Source: Plazaster borealis | Taxonomy: Eukaryota; Echinodermata; Asteroidea; Forcipulatida; Labidiasteridae | Assembly (NCBI GenBank): GCA_021014325.1 | Contig: CM037457.1 | Span: 8,724,721-8,788,720 of the forward strand | Direction: 5' to 3' | Length of the DNA: 64,000 nt | In this document: positions 33,312 to 44,406 of the stretch, piece by piece | Layout of the letters: each line of letters starts with the position of its first letter | How positions within the stretch are numbered: position 1 is the first letter of the stretch | The notes under the pieces: model-generated | What the model was told of the DNA's origin: nothing | Databases searched by the model: none | The model's input: the letters and a program-made list of their open reading frames with translations, nothing else | Program-made: the position numbers and the translations under genes

Positions 33312-36300
33312 TCAGTTGACACAATTGTTCCAGCCTAATCCCCCACATACTGCAGACACAATGAAGTAGATGATGAGCTGCAAGAAAACAAAATACAATC
33401 TGTTAACATTCTTGTTTTCATTCTTTAAAGATCAATCATTTCTTTAAAATAACCACCATACACCCAGAAAAAGCTAAATTTGTTCAATGAACACTTCTAG
33501 TAAAGAATACTTAACAAAAATGTTGTATTAATACAAGTAGATACTTTGTTCACATCGGAAACACTAGAAATAGTCCATTCAGGACATGACCATTTACTTT
33601 GACCTTTTTGTTTGAGTGGAATCAGGCCAAATCTTGGGCCGGTCGCGGCCGCTACAGGCTCTTAAGGATTAAATGTGTCCAAATTTACTCCAATAAAATT
33701 ACATTTAAAAATTAAAAAAACTTGACAACTTTATTTTTATGAAGCAAAGTACGATTAATACTTCATGTAAAAGCCAATTCGCAAAACTCAGTTTATTTGC
33801 TCATCAAATAAATGAGAATAAAGCCCAGTTCATACTTCATGCAAAAGTGACTGAATTTTGGTGATGGAAACAGTCTGATTGTGCTTCAGAAAAATGACAC
33901 TAAAACAAATACTAGCCATTCAAACCTGTAAATGGCTATGAGAAAACGTCTTTATATGGGTGTCCAACCCGAATTCATTGACAAAACAAATTATTAGGGT
34001 CTAGGGAAAAAAGCTGCTATTTGACTGAATATAATTCCCAGCGAGTAACAGGAAAAGGATTTTTAATTCCGAAACAAAATGGTTAAAGCACTTTACTGCA
34101 GAAAACTAGAAAACAAGACTTACTATACAAACAATGACAAGAATGACGGTCAATTTGAGGTTCTTGACACACATTGACTTTGCTAGCGTCTTACTACTTT
34201 TCCTGAAGGTCAGTGACTGAAAAGAAACATGCCAAATACAAAAAACAGTTACTCAAAGATGTGAATGCATGAATCAAATTAAGCAGTAACACTTCAAAAA
34301 GTACATTTTAACTTGAGCTAATGTAATCATTCAAATTTTAGCGAAAAAGAGTTGTATTTTCTCCAGCATCAATTTGTACAATTTCTGATATGACACATCT
34401 GAAGGCAGATAGTGATGAATGACACAAATACAATACATACCGTTGTTTCAAGATCTTCAGTCTTGTCTATCAACAGCTCTAACCTTTCACCTCTATTTGA
34501 TATCGTTTCTATGGAAAAAGTAAATAGCTTTAAAAAAAAGAAAGATATAGAACCCTCAATAATGACAGAATGGCCAGACTAACGACCGAATGGCACCCAT
34601 GTGAAAGGATTTCAGAGGCATACATGGTCATGGCTTCATGGACCAGATTAGCTCCAGTCAAATACAACTGGGTCTAACTTCATGGCTCTGCTTAACAAAG
34701 AATGTTGAGTTGACGGCGCCCTTTAAGTTTAAACCATATAAATCTATGGGTCGTGAGGGCATACTTCTATGGGCTGGGAGGGCATAATTCGGGGGTGAGC
34801 AGTCAGATGAAATAAAAAGCAAATGGTATGATCCAAGATAAAGCTTGAGGAGCTCGCAATACCTGCTGTATTTTTGGTGTTTGGGGAGAGTTTATCAAAA
34901 CATTTACATACATAATCTTGAAAAACAGTAAGCTTGGATCTGAATTTCTACCTAACGCAGCTAAGCCTTCTAGACATTGGATGAACCTTCACTGGAGTGC
35001 ATATATTATAATCTTCACATAATTAGATCAAGTCAACCTGATTATTCAGCATGTTCTTTACTCCTTGCACACATTCATATCATCTTACCAATGTTTCTGA
35101 CCATGATGCGGTTTAAATCGTCAAGATCATTCTGGATAGTTCCAAGTCTGTCCACAGGTGTATCTTCAGAGAAGTGTCGCTGCACAACATTGGAATGAAA
35201 TAAATTATCAATTTAATATCCAAGACAAGAGTGTGTACAGTATAATAAAAGCCCAGCCTCGCTACCATGGGCAGCGCGCTGTATAGATACCTCTCGTCAC
35301 TAACCACTGGAAGGGATGTACTGAAAAACAACGCTGAGTGGCTAACCAAAAAAGACTGCTCTGCGTGTGAAACTTGTTAAAAACCTTGAGCGTTGGTAGG
35401 GTGCTTGAAGGGAGCTTAGTACACGCTTGTCAAAATGCAAGTATTTTGAAGCAAATCCACTTCAAATGAATCATGTTTTTCACCCTTAACTGCAACCAGT
35501 TAGACATGTCACAGAAGAATGAGAGGGGACTAACCATAGGACTAATTAAAATATCCAATATATTTGGATATTTCAAAGTCACACTTCCCGGGGTTATGGT
35601 CGAGCAAGTTATTCCCGGAAAAAATGGAGCGGCGAGATCGTACACCACCGGGAACGAGGTTGAATAGAGCCCACTCTTATAAGTAGCCAGGCTTAACATT
35701 TCTGAAAATATTACAACTCTTGCTAATGTTGAGTGAACAAAAATGTCATTAGAGTGTTAAGATCATTGTGCCCGTTCTCAAGCGCACACATGAGTAACAG
35801 AGTAGGAGTTGTTCCGATGCTAACCTGCATAGAACCAACGTGTGTTTCACATATTAAGCATAGCTGACATGATCAGCTACATTTGGTCAATGGCTCCAGA
35901 GTTTTGATAGGTTTGCCTTGATACCGGTTGAAGGTTGGTTTTACACACACTGTATCGTGTCTTTGATATTCAGATCAAGCATTCTTTTCATTCTTTTCAT
36001 TCTTTCCACTACAATGTGACCACCAAATTTTCCATCAAATTTTCCATAAAGTTTTTTTCTGGTTTGTTTGGCATTTTTATCGAAAACTAGAGGATAGAAA
36101 TCCACTTAACCTTTAAACTAAATGTTAGACAATTAACTAAGTATTCAGGAAAGTAGATACCATTTGTGTTGATAGAACCCTGGAGAACTCGCTGTTCATT
36201 GCAAAAGGAAGAGCTGTTTTCACTTGAGATCCATATGTCGTTTTAAATCTATGTAGGAAACAAATTATTTGAACATGTTGAACTCAAAACTACATGTTTA

Positions 36301-39108
36301 TCATGAAAAATAAGTTTCATCCAAAAACATTTGGTTGAAAACCAATTTCATGAATTCAACTAGATACAGAAAGATATAAATATATTATTAAACCATTTTT
36401 TTACATGAAAATTATGTAATAATGTTCTAATGAAAACAAAATAGGTTTCCTGTTTTAGCCCTTCCATATTCCATAAATTTTGCTGGTAAGTTTACCAACA
36501 TAAAACTAATCATACCAAGGTTGTCAATGGTCAGACAATTCACCACATGTTATCATTTTGAAGGATTGCCTAGTATCTATCATCTGTAAATACCCAGGAC
36601 AGTTTATCCATTCTGATTGGTCGAGAGGAGATCACATTGCCATGTTTAAATGAGTGATATAAACACAGTTAGAAGTGATTAAACATGACCTGACCTTATT
36701 GAGTCAAAAGAGGGTGCTATCAGATAATTGCGTGGAGTGCCCAAATTTCACAGGCCATTTAAGTTACCAGGTCGTATTTTGGGCTCGCGCAAGTTTGAAA
36801 CTTGCACAAGGAGCTTCTCAGCGCTCAACACATGCATAGAAAATCAATGCAGAGTCGAGGTGAGCTAGCTGAGGCTAAACTGTCAGATTTGTTCTCAACT
36901 TTTACAGGGTTTTCGGATTTTTTTTTTTACGGAAAGGTAGTATGAATGGGAATCAAAGTGTGTTGAATCGGTTTTAAAATAGTTGTTTAAACACGGTGAC
37001 GCCTGGTTCTTGATTTTACCTCTACTTTGTCAAGAACCAGGCCTCAGCGTGTTTAAACAACTTGTTTAAACCTCTTCACCGCACTTATCCCTTATTCAAA
37101 ACTAGTGGATGATTTTGAGTGGTCAGACAGTGAGAGGGTTGACTGGTACTATGTAGGATGCATTCACCTCATGATATCATATTGCAGGCCGGCATAGTTT
37201 ATCTATCATTCAAAACCACAGTGGATAATATTGATTTATTACACAATGATCTAACAGCACATGTGTCAATAACAGGATGAATAGAAAATGAGAAGAAATG
37301 TTCAGTTTTAGAAGTGGGAGGAAAACTTTAATGGAGAAAACCCACACAATCAGGTAGGTACTGAAAACCTAATCCACATACAAGCTCCGGTTTGAGGTGG
37401 GATTCGAACCAGGGTCCACAGAGGTGAATGGCAGGGAAAGAAACCACTGAGCCAACCCGCTCCCTGAATTTGAATATTCAGACATAAGGAGGAGGGTTAA
37501 TAAACTGTGTACTATGGATGCATTCACCACATTGTATGCTTCAACGTGCATCCATCATTCAAAACCACAGTGGATGATAGTAAATGGTCTAACAGTAGGA
37601 GGGTTGAATATGGTAAAATGGATTACTGCCTTTGGACTAAACTTTTTGATCATAGTTCACTGTGTTATTTTGGTTTATTGTTAAAAATAATTACCAACTT
37701 AGCAGTTATTTAAATGAAGACCAGTTTTTCAATGAAACGAAGATGACTTACTTTCTTTTAATTTCTCCCAGGAACATAAACGCTCTTGATCTTTCAAATT
37801 CCTGCGGATGAAAACACATTGCATTTATAAGTAAAAGTTCAAAAGGGTATCTGATTCCAAGGTTCAAATTTCTTTTTAAAAATGCATCCTTCAGAATAAT
37901 TTAAATATTCCATTTCATGGATTCAACAGTGAACAGGGAAGGTAAATGTTACAGGTCGACCATGTAATGGTCTCTTTTGGAAGAGGTGATTGTCTGAGAA
38001 CTGATGGTTTAAGGTTAGCATTTTAAAATGTTTGCTTTTAGTTATTATTTTAAATTTCCTTGAATCCACCAACGTAATCACTTTTTAATCCCATCAAAAT
38101 GCAACTGAAGGTTTTGCTAACTTTGTTGGAATGGGTATTGTACTGATAGACAAGATTTAAATTTATCAAAGATGACAGTGTTTTTGGTGTTGAGTTATTG
38201 TTAACAATATGGGACACGTCCACTAGTTTCTTCCATTAAATCTACATTTCAAACAGAAAGGAAAATGGTCTGGTCCTAGAGTACAACTAGGATTGTACAC
38301 AGGTACATGTAGAAAGGGAACATTATGAAGAAGGTTGCAAGGCAATAACAACCTTGGTCAAAGTGGTGTATGATCTCGCCGCGCCATTTTTTCCCAAAAT
38401 GCCTTGCTCGATCATAACCCCTGGAAGTGTGACTTTGAAATATCCCACTGTATTGGCTATTTTAATTAGTCCTGTGGCCGATCCATTCTACACATGTGCT
38501 CGAAATGGTAGCCCACAAACGAGGCATAAAGTCACAGAGCAACTTCTCCCCTGTCATTCTTCTTTGATCTTGTGACATATCTAACAGTAAGCAGTTTAGG
38601 GTGACCATGTATAAACATGAATAATTTGAAGTGGATTGCGTCAAAATACTTGTATTTTGACAAAGGGTGCACTAAGCATCCTATAAGTGCCCAACGAGCG
38701 TTTTAAAGTGTTTAATTCAAGCGTGCATGCAAATCAGTCACTATGAGGAGCCAATCAGCGTTGTTTTTCAGTACTACCCTTTTCCAGGGGTTAGTGACGA
38801 GAGGTATCGATACGTTGCGCTGCCCATGGTAACAAGGCTGGAGCAATAATGACCTCCAAACATCCTTTAGAGAGATGTCAGGGTTAAAACAAAACCAAAC
38901 TTACATCATCTGTTATACACAAGTAGACAATCTTATCATCAGAGATGTAGTGGAACAGATAGGAATCATGAGAGTAGGTAAGTTTTGTATTCTCAGGAGG
39001 AACCTTGGGAAGAATCTGGTCTGTAACCTCAGTGAAGTTTCCATGACACGTTGCAAAGTTGGCCAACACTGTTGTGCCTCGGGCAATAGTTGCATACAGA
39101 ATAGGCAT
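33312..39108 (-). CDS. VAMP7: VAMP7, longin-domain R-SNARE (complete, seven coding exons)
   Basis: Coding exons on the - strand: 39108-38905, 37801-37752, 36248-36161, 35179-35089, 34508-34441, 34216-34124, 33377-33312 (stop 33312-33314). All borders are AG/GT and phases join cleanly to 219 aa; human VAMP7 has 220. The longin domain (residues 1 to ~110) opens MPILYATIARGTTVLANFAT and contains LTYSHDSYLFHYI and IVYLCITDD. The SNARE motif carries the central arginine context SNRGERLELLIDKTEDL, then a C-terminal membrane anchor (LTVILVIVCI, LIIYFIVSAV) with a short CGG-containing tail. VAMP7 drives late endosome/lysosome and exocytic fusion; the longin domain folds back to autoinhibit. A TTTATT (AATAAA on this strand) near 33152 is a candidate poly(A) signal. 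Introns hold a SINE and paired inverted repeats. No sign of damage. Confidence 0.97.
35246..35665 (+). repeat. Dispersed repeat in VAMP7 intron, copy 1
   Basis: Begins GCCTCGCTACCATGGGCAGC and includes the segment GTTATGGTCGAGCAAG near 35593. Inverted copy at 38340-38840; a short end fragment recurs at about 53845-53880. Confidence 0.75.
36981..37063. repeat. Hairpin in VAMP7 intron
   Basis: Arms of ~33 bp: GTTGTTTAAACACGGTGACG... against ...CTCAGCGTGTTTAAACAAC, with CCTGGTTCTTGA/TCAAGAACCAGG nearly perfect. Loop ~15 nt. MITE-like. Confidence 0.75.
37371..37470 (-). mobile_element. tRNA-derived SINE in VAMP7 intron
   Basis: On the - strand: TTGGCTCAGTGG (A box), then ~35 nt, CCTGGTTCGAATCCCACC (B box). 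Different family from the lectin-cluster SINE. Confidence 0.75.
38340..38840 (-). repeat. Dispersed repeat in VAMP7 intron, copy 2 (inverted)
   Basis: Inverted relative of 35246-35665 (GCGAGATC..TACACCAC, CTGTGACTTT-like and GTTAGTGACGAGAGGTAT segments). The pair brackets exons 2 and 3 of VAMP7. Confidence 0.75.
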
Positions 39109-39179
39109 GGTTGATTGTATCCTGGGGGACCTGGGGGTTCCTTAACACCTGGCATTCAGTGCTGTATAGAGTTGAAATC

Positions 39180-41380
39180 AATATCATGATTAAAGATTAG
39201 TTTTTTGGTTTTTACTCAATCCACATGTCCATCAATATTCAGCCTTAGAAAATATTCTTAGTTCTACTTCATGTTTTCACCTTAAATATTACTAGAACTA
39301 CATAATGTAAATAAAAATAATAAAAACTTAGTTAATCATATCATGGAGGTCTACCTCCATGGATGATCATATAAAAGGTAAATATGGTTTATCATGTACA
39401 TCACTACATATAATCCAAACAGCACCTTTCAGTGAACACTCCATTATTAGTCAGGATTTTGTAAATGTTTTGTTTTCTAAATCTGAGTCACATCAGCATT
39501 CTCCCTTAACTCTTTCAGAAAAGCACCAAAATTTGCCTTACCGCAATTTCAGACTTTATTTCCCTCTAAAGAAATAAATCCTTAAGAACCACAAATCAGA
39601 AGAAAAAAAGATAATAATAATTTCCATTTAAATGTGGTGAGTCAATTTTTAATAATAAAAGAAGAATAATTTTTTGGGGTATAAAACAAAAAAATGAATA
39701 AAAAGGCAACACATGACTCGATCGCAGGTCATGTCGTTTGCACAGCAGGAGCTCAGTTCTCTCTGCTACTGATAAATTTTGTATCTTGTATAAAGTCGAA
39801 TACTCATGTACGCATCATAGAGGGCACTATCATTATTCTCCCTTAACAGTGGTCCGCTGGCCAATTTAAACACCTGAGGACCAGTCAAAATTCTCTCCAA
39901 GTAGTTTAGCTGGCTGCTTCAGTTTTGAAAAGCATCCCCATTTAATATGAAATAAGGACTAGTGAAAAAGCTGGGGGACCAGTGAAATGACAAGCTAACT
40001 GGTTCCGCTGGCTAGTCACTGAAAAAGTTAAAGGCAAAGCCGGATTTTACGATTTGCCAGTGAAACAGCATTTTCAGAGGATTTTAATTACCATCACCGG
40101 AAAAATATCCACTGCCGAAAAAATTAAAACTCAAAGATCGTGCAGCCACATAGTTTTCAACATCGAAAGAGGATGCTAAGCCTTGAGAGCACTATTCCGC
40201 GCTACTTTTCCAAGGGTTGCCGAATTTGCACAAAACAAGTACTTTATTCAAAGTTTTGCCAAAGTACAAAAACAATATGTCAATTTATTGACGGCCATTT
40301 TCGGTTCAGCGTGAACGATCACAGCAGAAAAAAAATCTGAAAATGTTGGCTAATTTGCTGGAGGACTTCTCGGAAGAAGAATCCTGGACTAATATTTTGA
40401 AGATGAAGACGAGGTGTTAATAACTGTTTTGACACTTTTCTCAAAGATGTGGCTGGCCGACGAGATGGAAAAAGTTTTGATGGAACTTCAAACTAATTCA
40501 ATCTGAAAGCTCACACTGATTATAAAGTTCATGTAGTGTTTGTACCAAGTCTCCAGACTATTTCTGTCTGAACTGAATACTGTCAAAGTCAAGAAAATAG
40601 AAAAGAAAATCACCATTGCTGATTATGCTGCAATCAAACGTTAAACAACTGAAACTTGAAAGGAGCACAACATTCTTTTTACATCATTTATATTAGTATA
40701 GGCCTACTATTACTTGATAATGTTGGCTAAGCCACTCGATCCTGCCATGGCTCCAGAGTTTAACAGAAAAACAACGGTTTTGCGACTTATGTCAGTGATG
40801 TACGGAATGCAAGCATGAAATGGTCAATATTGGTCGATAGATTAGTAAACCACTGAAGCCAAATGTGAACTTACCAAAGGGAAATTATTTTGCGAAACTA
40901 TTGTTGATATCTTTTCTGTGAAAAACTGACAGAGCTGCCAGCCTCCTCTCTCGATTGTGTAGTCTAATGATACACAAAATTACACGTCACATCATATACA
41001 TGCCTACTGTACATGTTCATCGTATTTCAGGAAGTGTGTGCATAAAAAAAATTGATGATGCAGTAAAAGTTCGAGATCGACCTCACGTGATTTCACTTCG
41101 CGTTCAAATAACAAGATGTATAAATGAAACCCTGGGACAGAGTTTGTCAATGTTGTCGCACAGAAAGATCGTGCACGTGTTGTACAACGAAGGTAGTGTT
41201 TGTCTGATGTATACGGTCGCAGCATCAACACAACAAGGTGAGTGAGTTAGAAAGATAAGATATTTTGCTGACTAAATCAATGAAGATGAAGATGAAGGTA
41301 GGTAAGCTGAGGTAAGCTGAATGGATGTACTTTCTCTAGTATGTGCTTGGCTTGGACTGATCATTGATGTCACTCATCAC
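39180..41380. other. No gene seen upstream of VAMP7
   Basis: AT-rich with short ORFs. Around 39850-40060 the words GGTCCGCTGGCCA and GGTTCCGCTGGCTAG suggest an old repeat. VAMP7's 5' UTR or promoter probably lies just above 39108 but is not resolvable. Confidence 0.45.
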
Positions 41381-41389
41381 TCCCTCAGT

Positions 41390-41460
41390 CATCTCGCCCC
41401 GGCAAAGTCACCCCTACAAAGTCGCCCTACAATTAAAGTCGCCCCTTGCAAAGTCATGGT
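41390..41460 (+). repeat. GTCGCCCC-type array, small outlier
   Basis: Imperfect ~16-20 nt units (AAAGTCGCCCC). Related to the large inverted arrays at 42508-43192; another fragment lies at about 42375-42440. Confidence 0.6.
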
Positions 41461-41755
41461 CCTAGGTAGCCCTGGTAGGACGTCAGTCAGTGCCACTGCA
41501 CTGACGTCCTGGGTATAAAGATCCTTTACAATGCGAACAAAAGTTTGAGTAACATTTTAAAATATTTTTACCTATTTTGAGAAGCTGAAACTCGATTCAC
41601 TTATTATTGGTGCCTTTAATTACACTTTTGCTGAGTTCAAAACCTATCAAATACATCCATGAATGACATTATTTCCGAAAATAAGTCCAAGTTGTGCACT
41701 GGCGCTGTGACTCCGTCGTGTTGCCGCCCGGAAGAAAAAGTGTTCAGTGTTACGC

Positions 41756-41955
41756 AGAGCCGTATATTGAGAGAGTTGCGACATGGAGGGACCAGCTTTC
41801 TCCGGTCACGTGGTTGCTGGACGCCATTTTGTTCCCAAATGCAGCACAACCCAATGGGCAGACTAGTCTGGCACCCTGTATTCGCCAATGCATTTTTTGG
41901 AGACAAAATGGCTTCTAATCGCAAGTTGTCGCAACTCTCTCAATACACAGCTCTG
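41756..41955. mobile_element. MITE with ~27-bp terminal inverted repeats
   Basis: Left end GAGCCGTATATTGAGAGAGT(TGCGACA), right end complementary (TGTCGCAACTCTCTCAATAC...AGCTC). About 200 bp, no transposase. An ORF across it (41659-42009) has no recognisable family and is probably fortuitous. Confidence 0.7.
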
Positions 41956-42214
41956 GTGTTACGGGTTAGACAGCGCCCTCTTTTGTGGACTTGGTTCCAT
42001 GTCAGTTGAGGTTGTCACAACGAATGCGTCAATTTCCATTTTATTTTCACAATAATGTCATCCAAGGATAAAATTGGCAATTCTGAATAGAGCAGGCGTA
42101 AGGTTTAGGACACAAGGAACATGTGAGTCACGTTTCAGCTTCCTCAAAAAGGTAAAAATATGATAAAAAATGGTTATAAATTTTGTTGCAATGCCTGAGG
42201 ACCTTTATACCCTG

Positions 42215-42372
42215 GACTCCGTCGCGTTGTATGCAACGGAGGAGTCCAACCTGGGCTAGGTCCTAGGGTAGTACCTGTACAATTACTACTGTCCCAACTA
42301 CAGTTGGGACGCCCCAACTTGAACACTCAAGTTGGGACCAGTCCCAACTATAGTTGGTGCGATTGTCAAGTT
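42215..42372. repeat. Palindrome cluster (GTTGGGAC family), copy 1
   Basis: A hairpin GGACTCCGT..GTTG/CAAC..GGAGTCC, followed by nested perfect palindromes CAACTACAGTTG, CCAACTTGA..TCAAGTTGG and CAACTATAGTTG. The same cluster recurs at 54697-54830 (inverted) and 55146-55268. Confidence 0.8.
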
Positions 42373-42507
42373 GGGGCGGAACAAAGTCACCCCCTTCAAA
42401 CTCAAAGTCGCCCTACAAAGTCACCTACCAAAACACCAGTGGCCCCTCTGACTCTCTTTTTCGATGCAGTATATGATGGAGGGATATGGTACTACTACTG
42501 AATGCTG

Positions 42508-43192
42508 GTCATCTCGCCCCCTAACAAGCTCGCCCCCAACAAAGTCACACCCTGCAAAGTTGCCCCCTAACTGGCTCGCCACTGGTTGTTACAAAGTCAC
42601 CCCTGACAATGTCGCCCCCAAACAATGTCGCCCCCTAGCAAAGTCGCCCCCTGACAATGTCGCCCCCAGCCAATGTCGCCCCCTGGCAAAGTCGCCACCA
42701 GATGTTATTTAGTTCGGAAAATAATTAAGGCTTCTTGCAATCTTGGTAACGGTTTTGAAAGGACAGGAAACCCACACTTGAACATGCTCATTTAAATCTT
42801 CACTCAGCTCCCTGCAGCTGTAAGCTCCTAATTATGCTGGATAATTTTAGATAATTTTTATTTCATGTAATATTTCGTAATAACAATGATTGATTGAAAA
42901 GATGAGCTTTCAGATCTTTTTCTAAATGGAAGTCTTCTTCTAACCCTAACATGCCTAACCCTAACCCTAACATGCCTAACCCTAACCCTAACCCTAACGA
43001 ACTAATTAACATCTGGGGGCCACTTTGCTAGGGGGCGACATTGTCAGGGGGCGACTTAGCTAGGGGGCGACATTGGCTGGGGCGACATTGTCAGGGGGCG
43101 ACTTTGTAACAACCCGGGGCGAGCCGGTTAGGGGGCGACTTTGCAGGGGCGACTTTGTTGGGGGCGAGCTTGCTAGGGGGGCGAGATGGCCA
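42508..43192. repeat. Inverted GTCGCCCC arrays around a telomere-like core
   Basis: Left array 42508-42712 (C-rich units like AATGTCGCCCCC), right array 43012-43192 on the opposite strand (GGGGGCGACATTGTC), separated by ~300 bp. That spacer contains CCCTAA-type repeat at 42940-42998, interrupted by CATGC. The whole is a foldback with a telomere-like segment near its centre. ORFs here are low-complexity artefacts. Confidence 0.85.
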
Positions 43193-43231
43193 GCCTCCCT
43201 ACTACTACAGTTCGTCATTCAGTCTGGTTTC

Positions 43232-43309
43232 TAGCCCCATTAATAGTGCCAATACTCTGGACTTCCTCACAAGTCCAGAGTATTGGCACTATTATTATCA
43301 ATGGGGCTA
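43232..43309. repeat. Near-perfect 78-bp hairpin
   Basis: TAGCCCCATT..ATAGTGCCAATACTCTGGACTT pairs with AAGTCCAGAGTATTGGCACT..ATGGGGCTA around a 6-nt loop. Most likely a very short MITE; a pre-microRNA-like fold is also possible. Confidence 0.85.
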
Positions 43310-43387
43310 TCTGATTTCGTACTCTTAATTATTTTCTAAAACCATGAACAACGTAAGACTTGTAAGCTGTATACCCCAGTATTACTA

Positions 43388-44150
43388 TAAGACCCAGTAA
43401 GGGCGCTGTACTCCTTTTTTATAAATTTTGACATTTTCGGTCGTACTATCGCCCCAGATATATCTTTTGTAGTTAACGATGCGATATTTAACTTGCTATG
43501 ATTTTCTCACGATAATACTTTGTGCTCAAAATTGATGATTTTTAAGTCCACAATCGATCGGAGAAACCAGCCATCACGATTGACTTCTTAGTACACGACC
43601 CATAATGCATCAGCGGCAAACCTGGGGTGGGTTTTGGCGGCTGTAACCAATAACTGTTTCTGACGTCATAACCAAAACGGTAACCGAGCTCACAACTCGG
43701 TTATCGTTCAGTCTGAACAGCAGAACCAACGACCAACAACCGAAACAGTTATTGGTTGCAGCCGCCAAAACGCACCCCTGACAGGTGACCACTTGTCCGA
43801 CCACTGCAACCGCGTGTACTAAAAAGTCGATCGTGATGGATGATTTCTAGGATCGATTGTGGACTTAAAAATCATCAATTTGGAGCACAAAAAATGATCA
43901 GTTAGTACAATTAAATGCCTGATGTTGCATCTTTGACATATCAAGAAGCCAGTAGGCGATTTTCAAGCTATTTTGTCGGGTCTTTTTGTAATTTGGGGGC
44001 ATTTGTTGTGGCTGGGCGTTCGGAAAATCATAGCAAATTAAAACATCTAACGTTAGCTACAAAAGATATCCGGGGCGCTAATTAGTAATAGGACGGAAGA
44101 TGTCAACATTTCTTAAAAAGGAGTACAGCTCCCCATTTTCTGGGTCTAGA
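43388..44150. mobile_element. Foldback element, copy 1
   Basis: Arms 43388-43600 and ~43805-44150 are inverted: AGACCCAGTAA..GTACTCC and GGAGTAC..CTGGGTCT at the tips, ATTTTGACAT inside, AAGTCCACAATCGATC deeper in. No transposase. Related element at 54470-55460. Confidence 0.8.
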
Positions 44151-44406
44151 CTTGTTTTTATACTTAACAAGTAAGTGATATTTAAGGTTCTTTACGCTAT
44201 CTTCTCCACTACAGTACACTACAACTAGTTAAGATAACAACCTCAGCATTCCAGGAGAGAAACTTGTTACTCAAAGGGACGTCTGGTATATTATTAATAA
44301 TTGACACTCCTTGGCCTAATATAATAAATCAATCCAAAATTGATAAGAAATCAATCAGTTTTGTGTTTTCTTGAATTTTACTTTGATAGTTGATGAAGAT
44401 AGAATC

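Noticed and set aside
41659..42009. 116-codon ORF as a gene
   Set aside because: It spans a MITE with terminal inverted repeats and matches no family I know.
42464..42712. Proline/serine-rich ORF
   Set aside because: Translation of the GTCGCCCC array.
42940..42998. True chromosome end
   Set aside because: The CCCTAA tract is short, interrupted by CATGC, and lies between genes on both sides.
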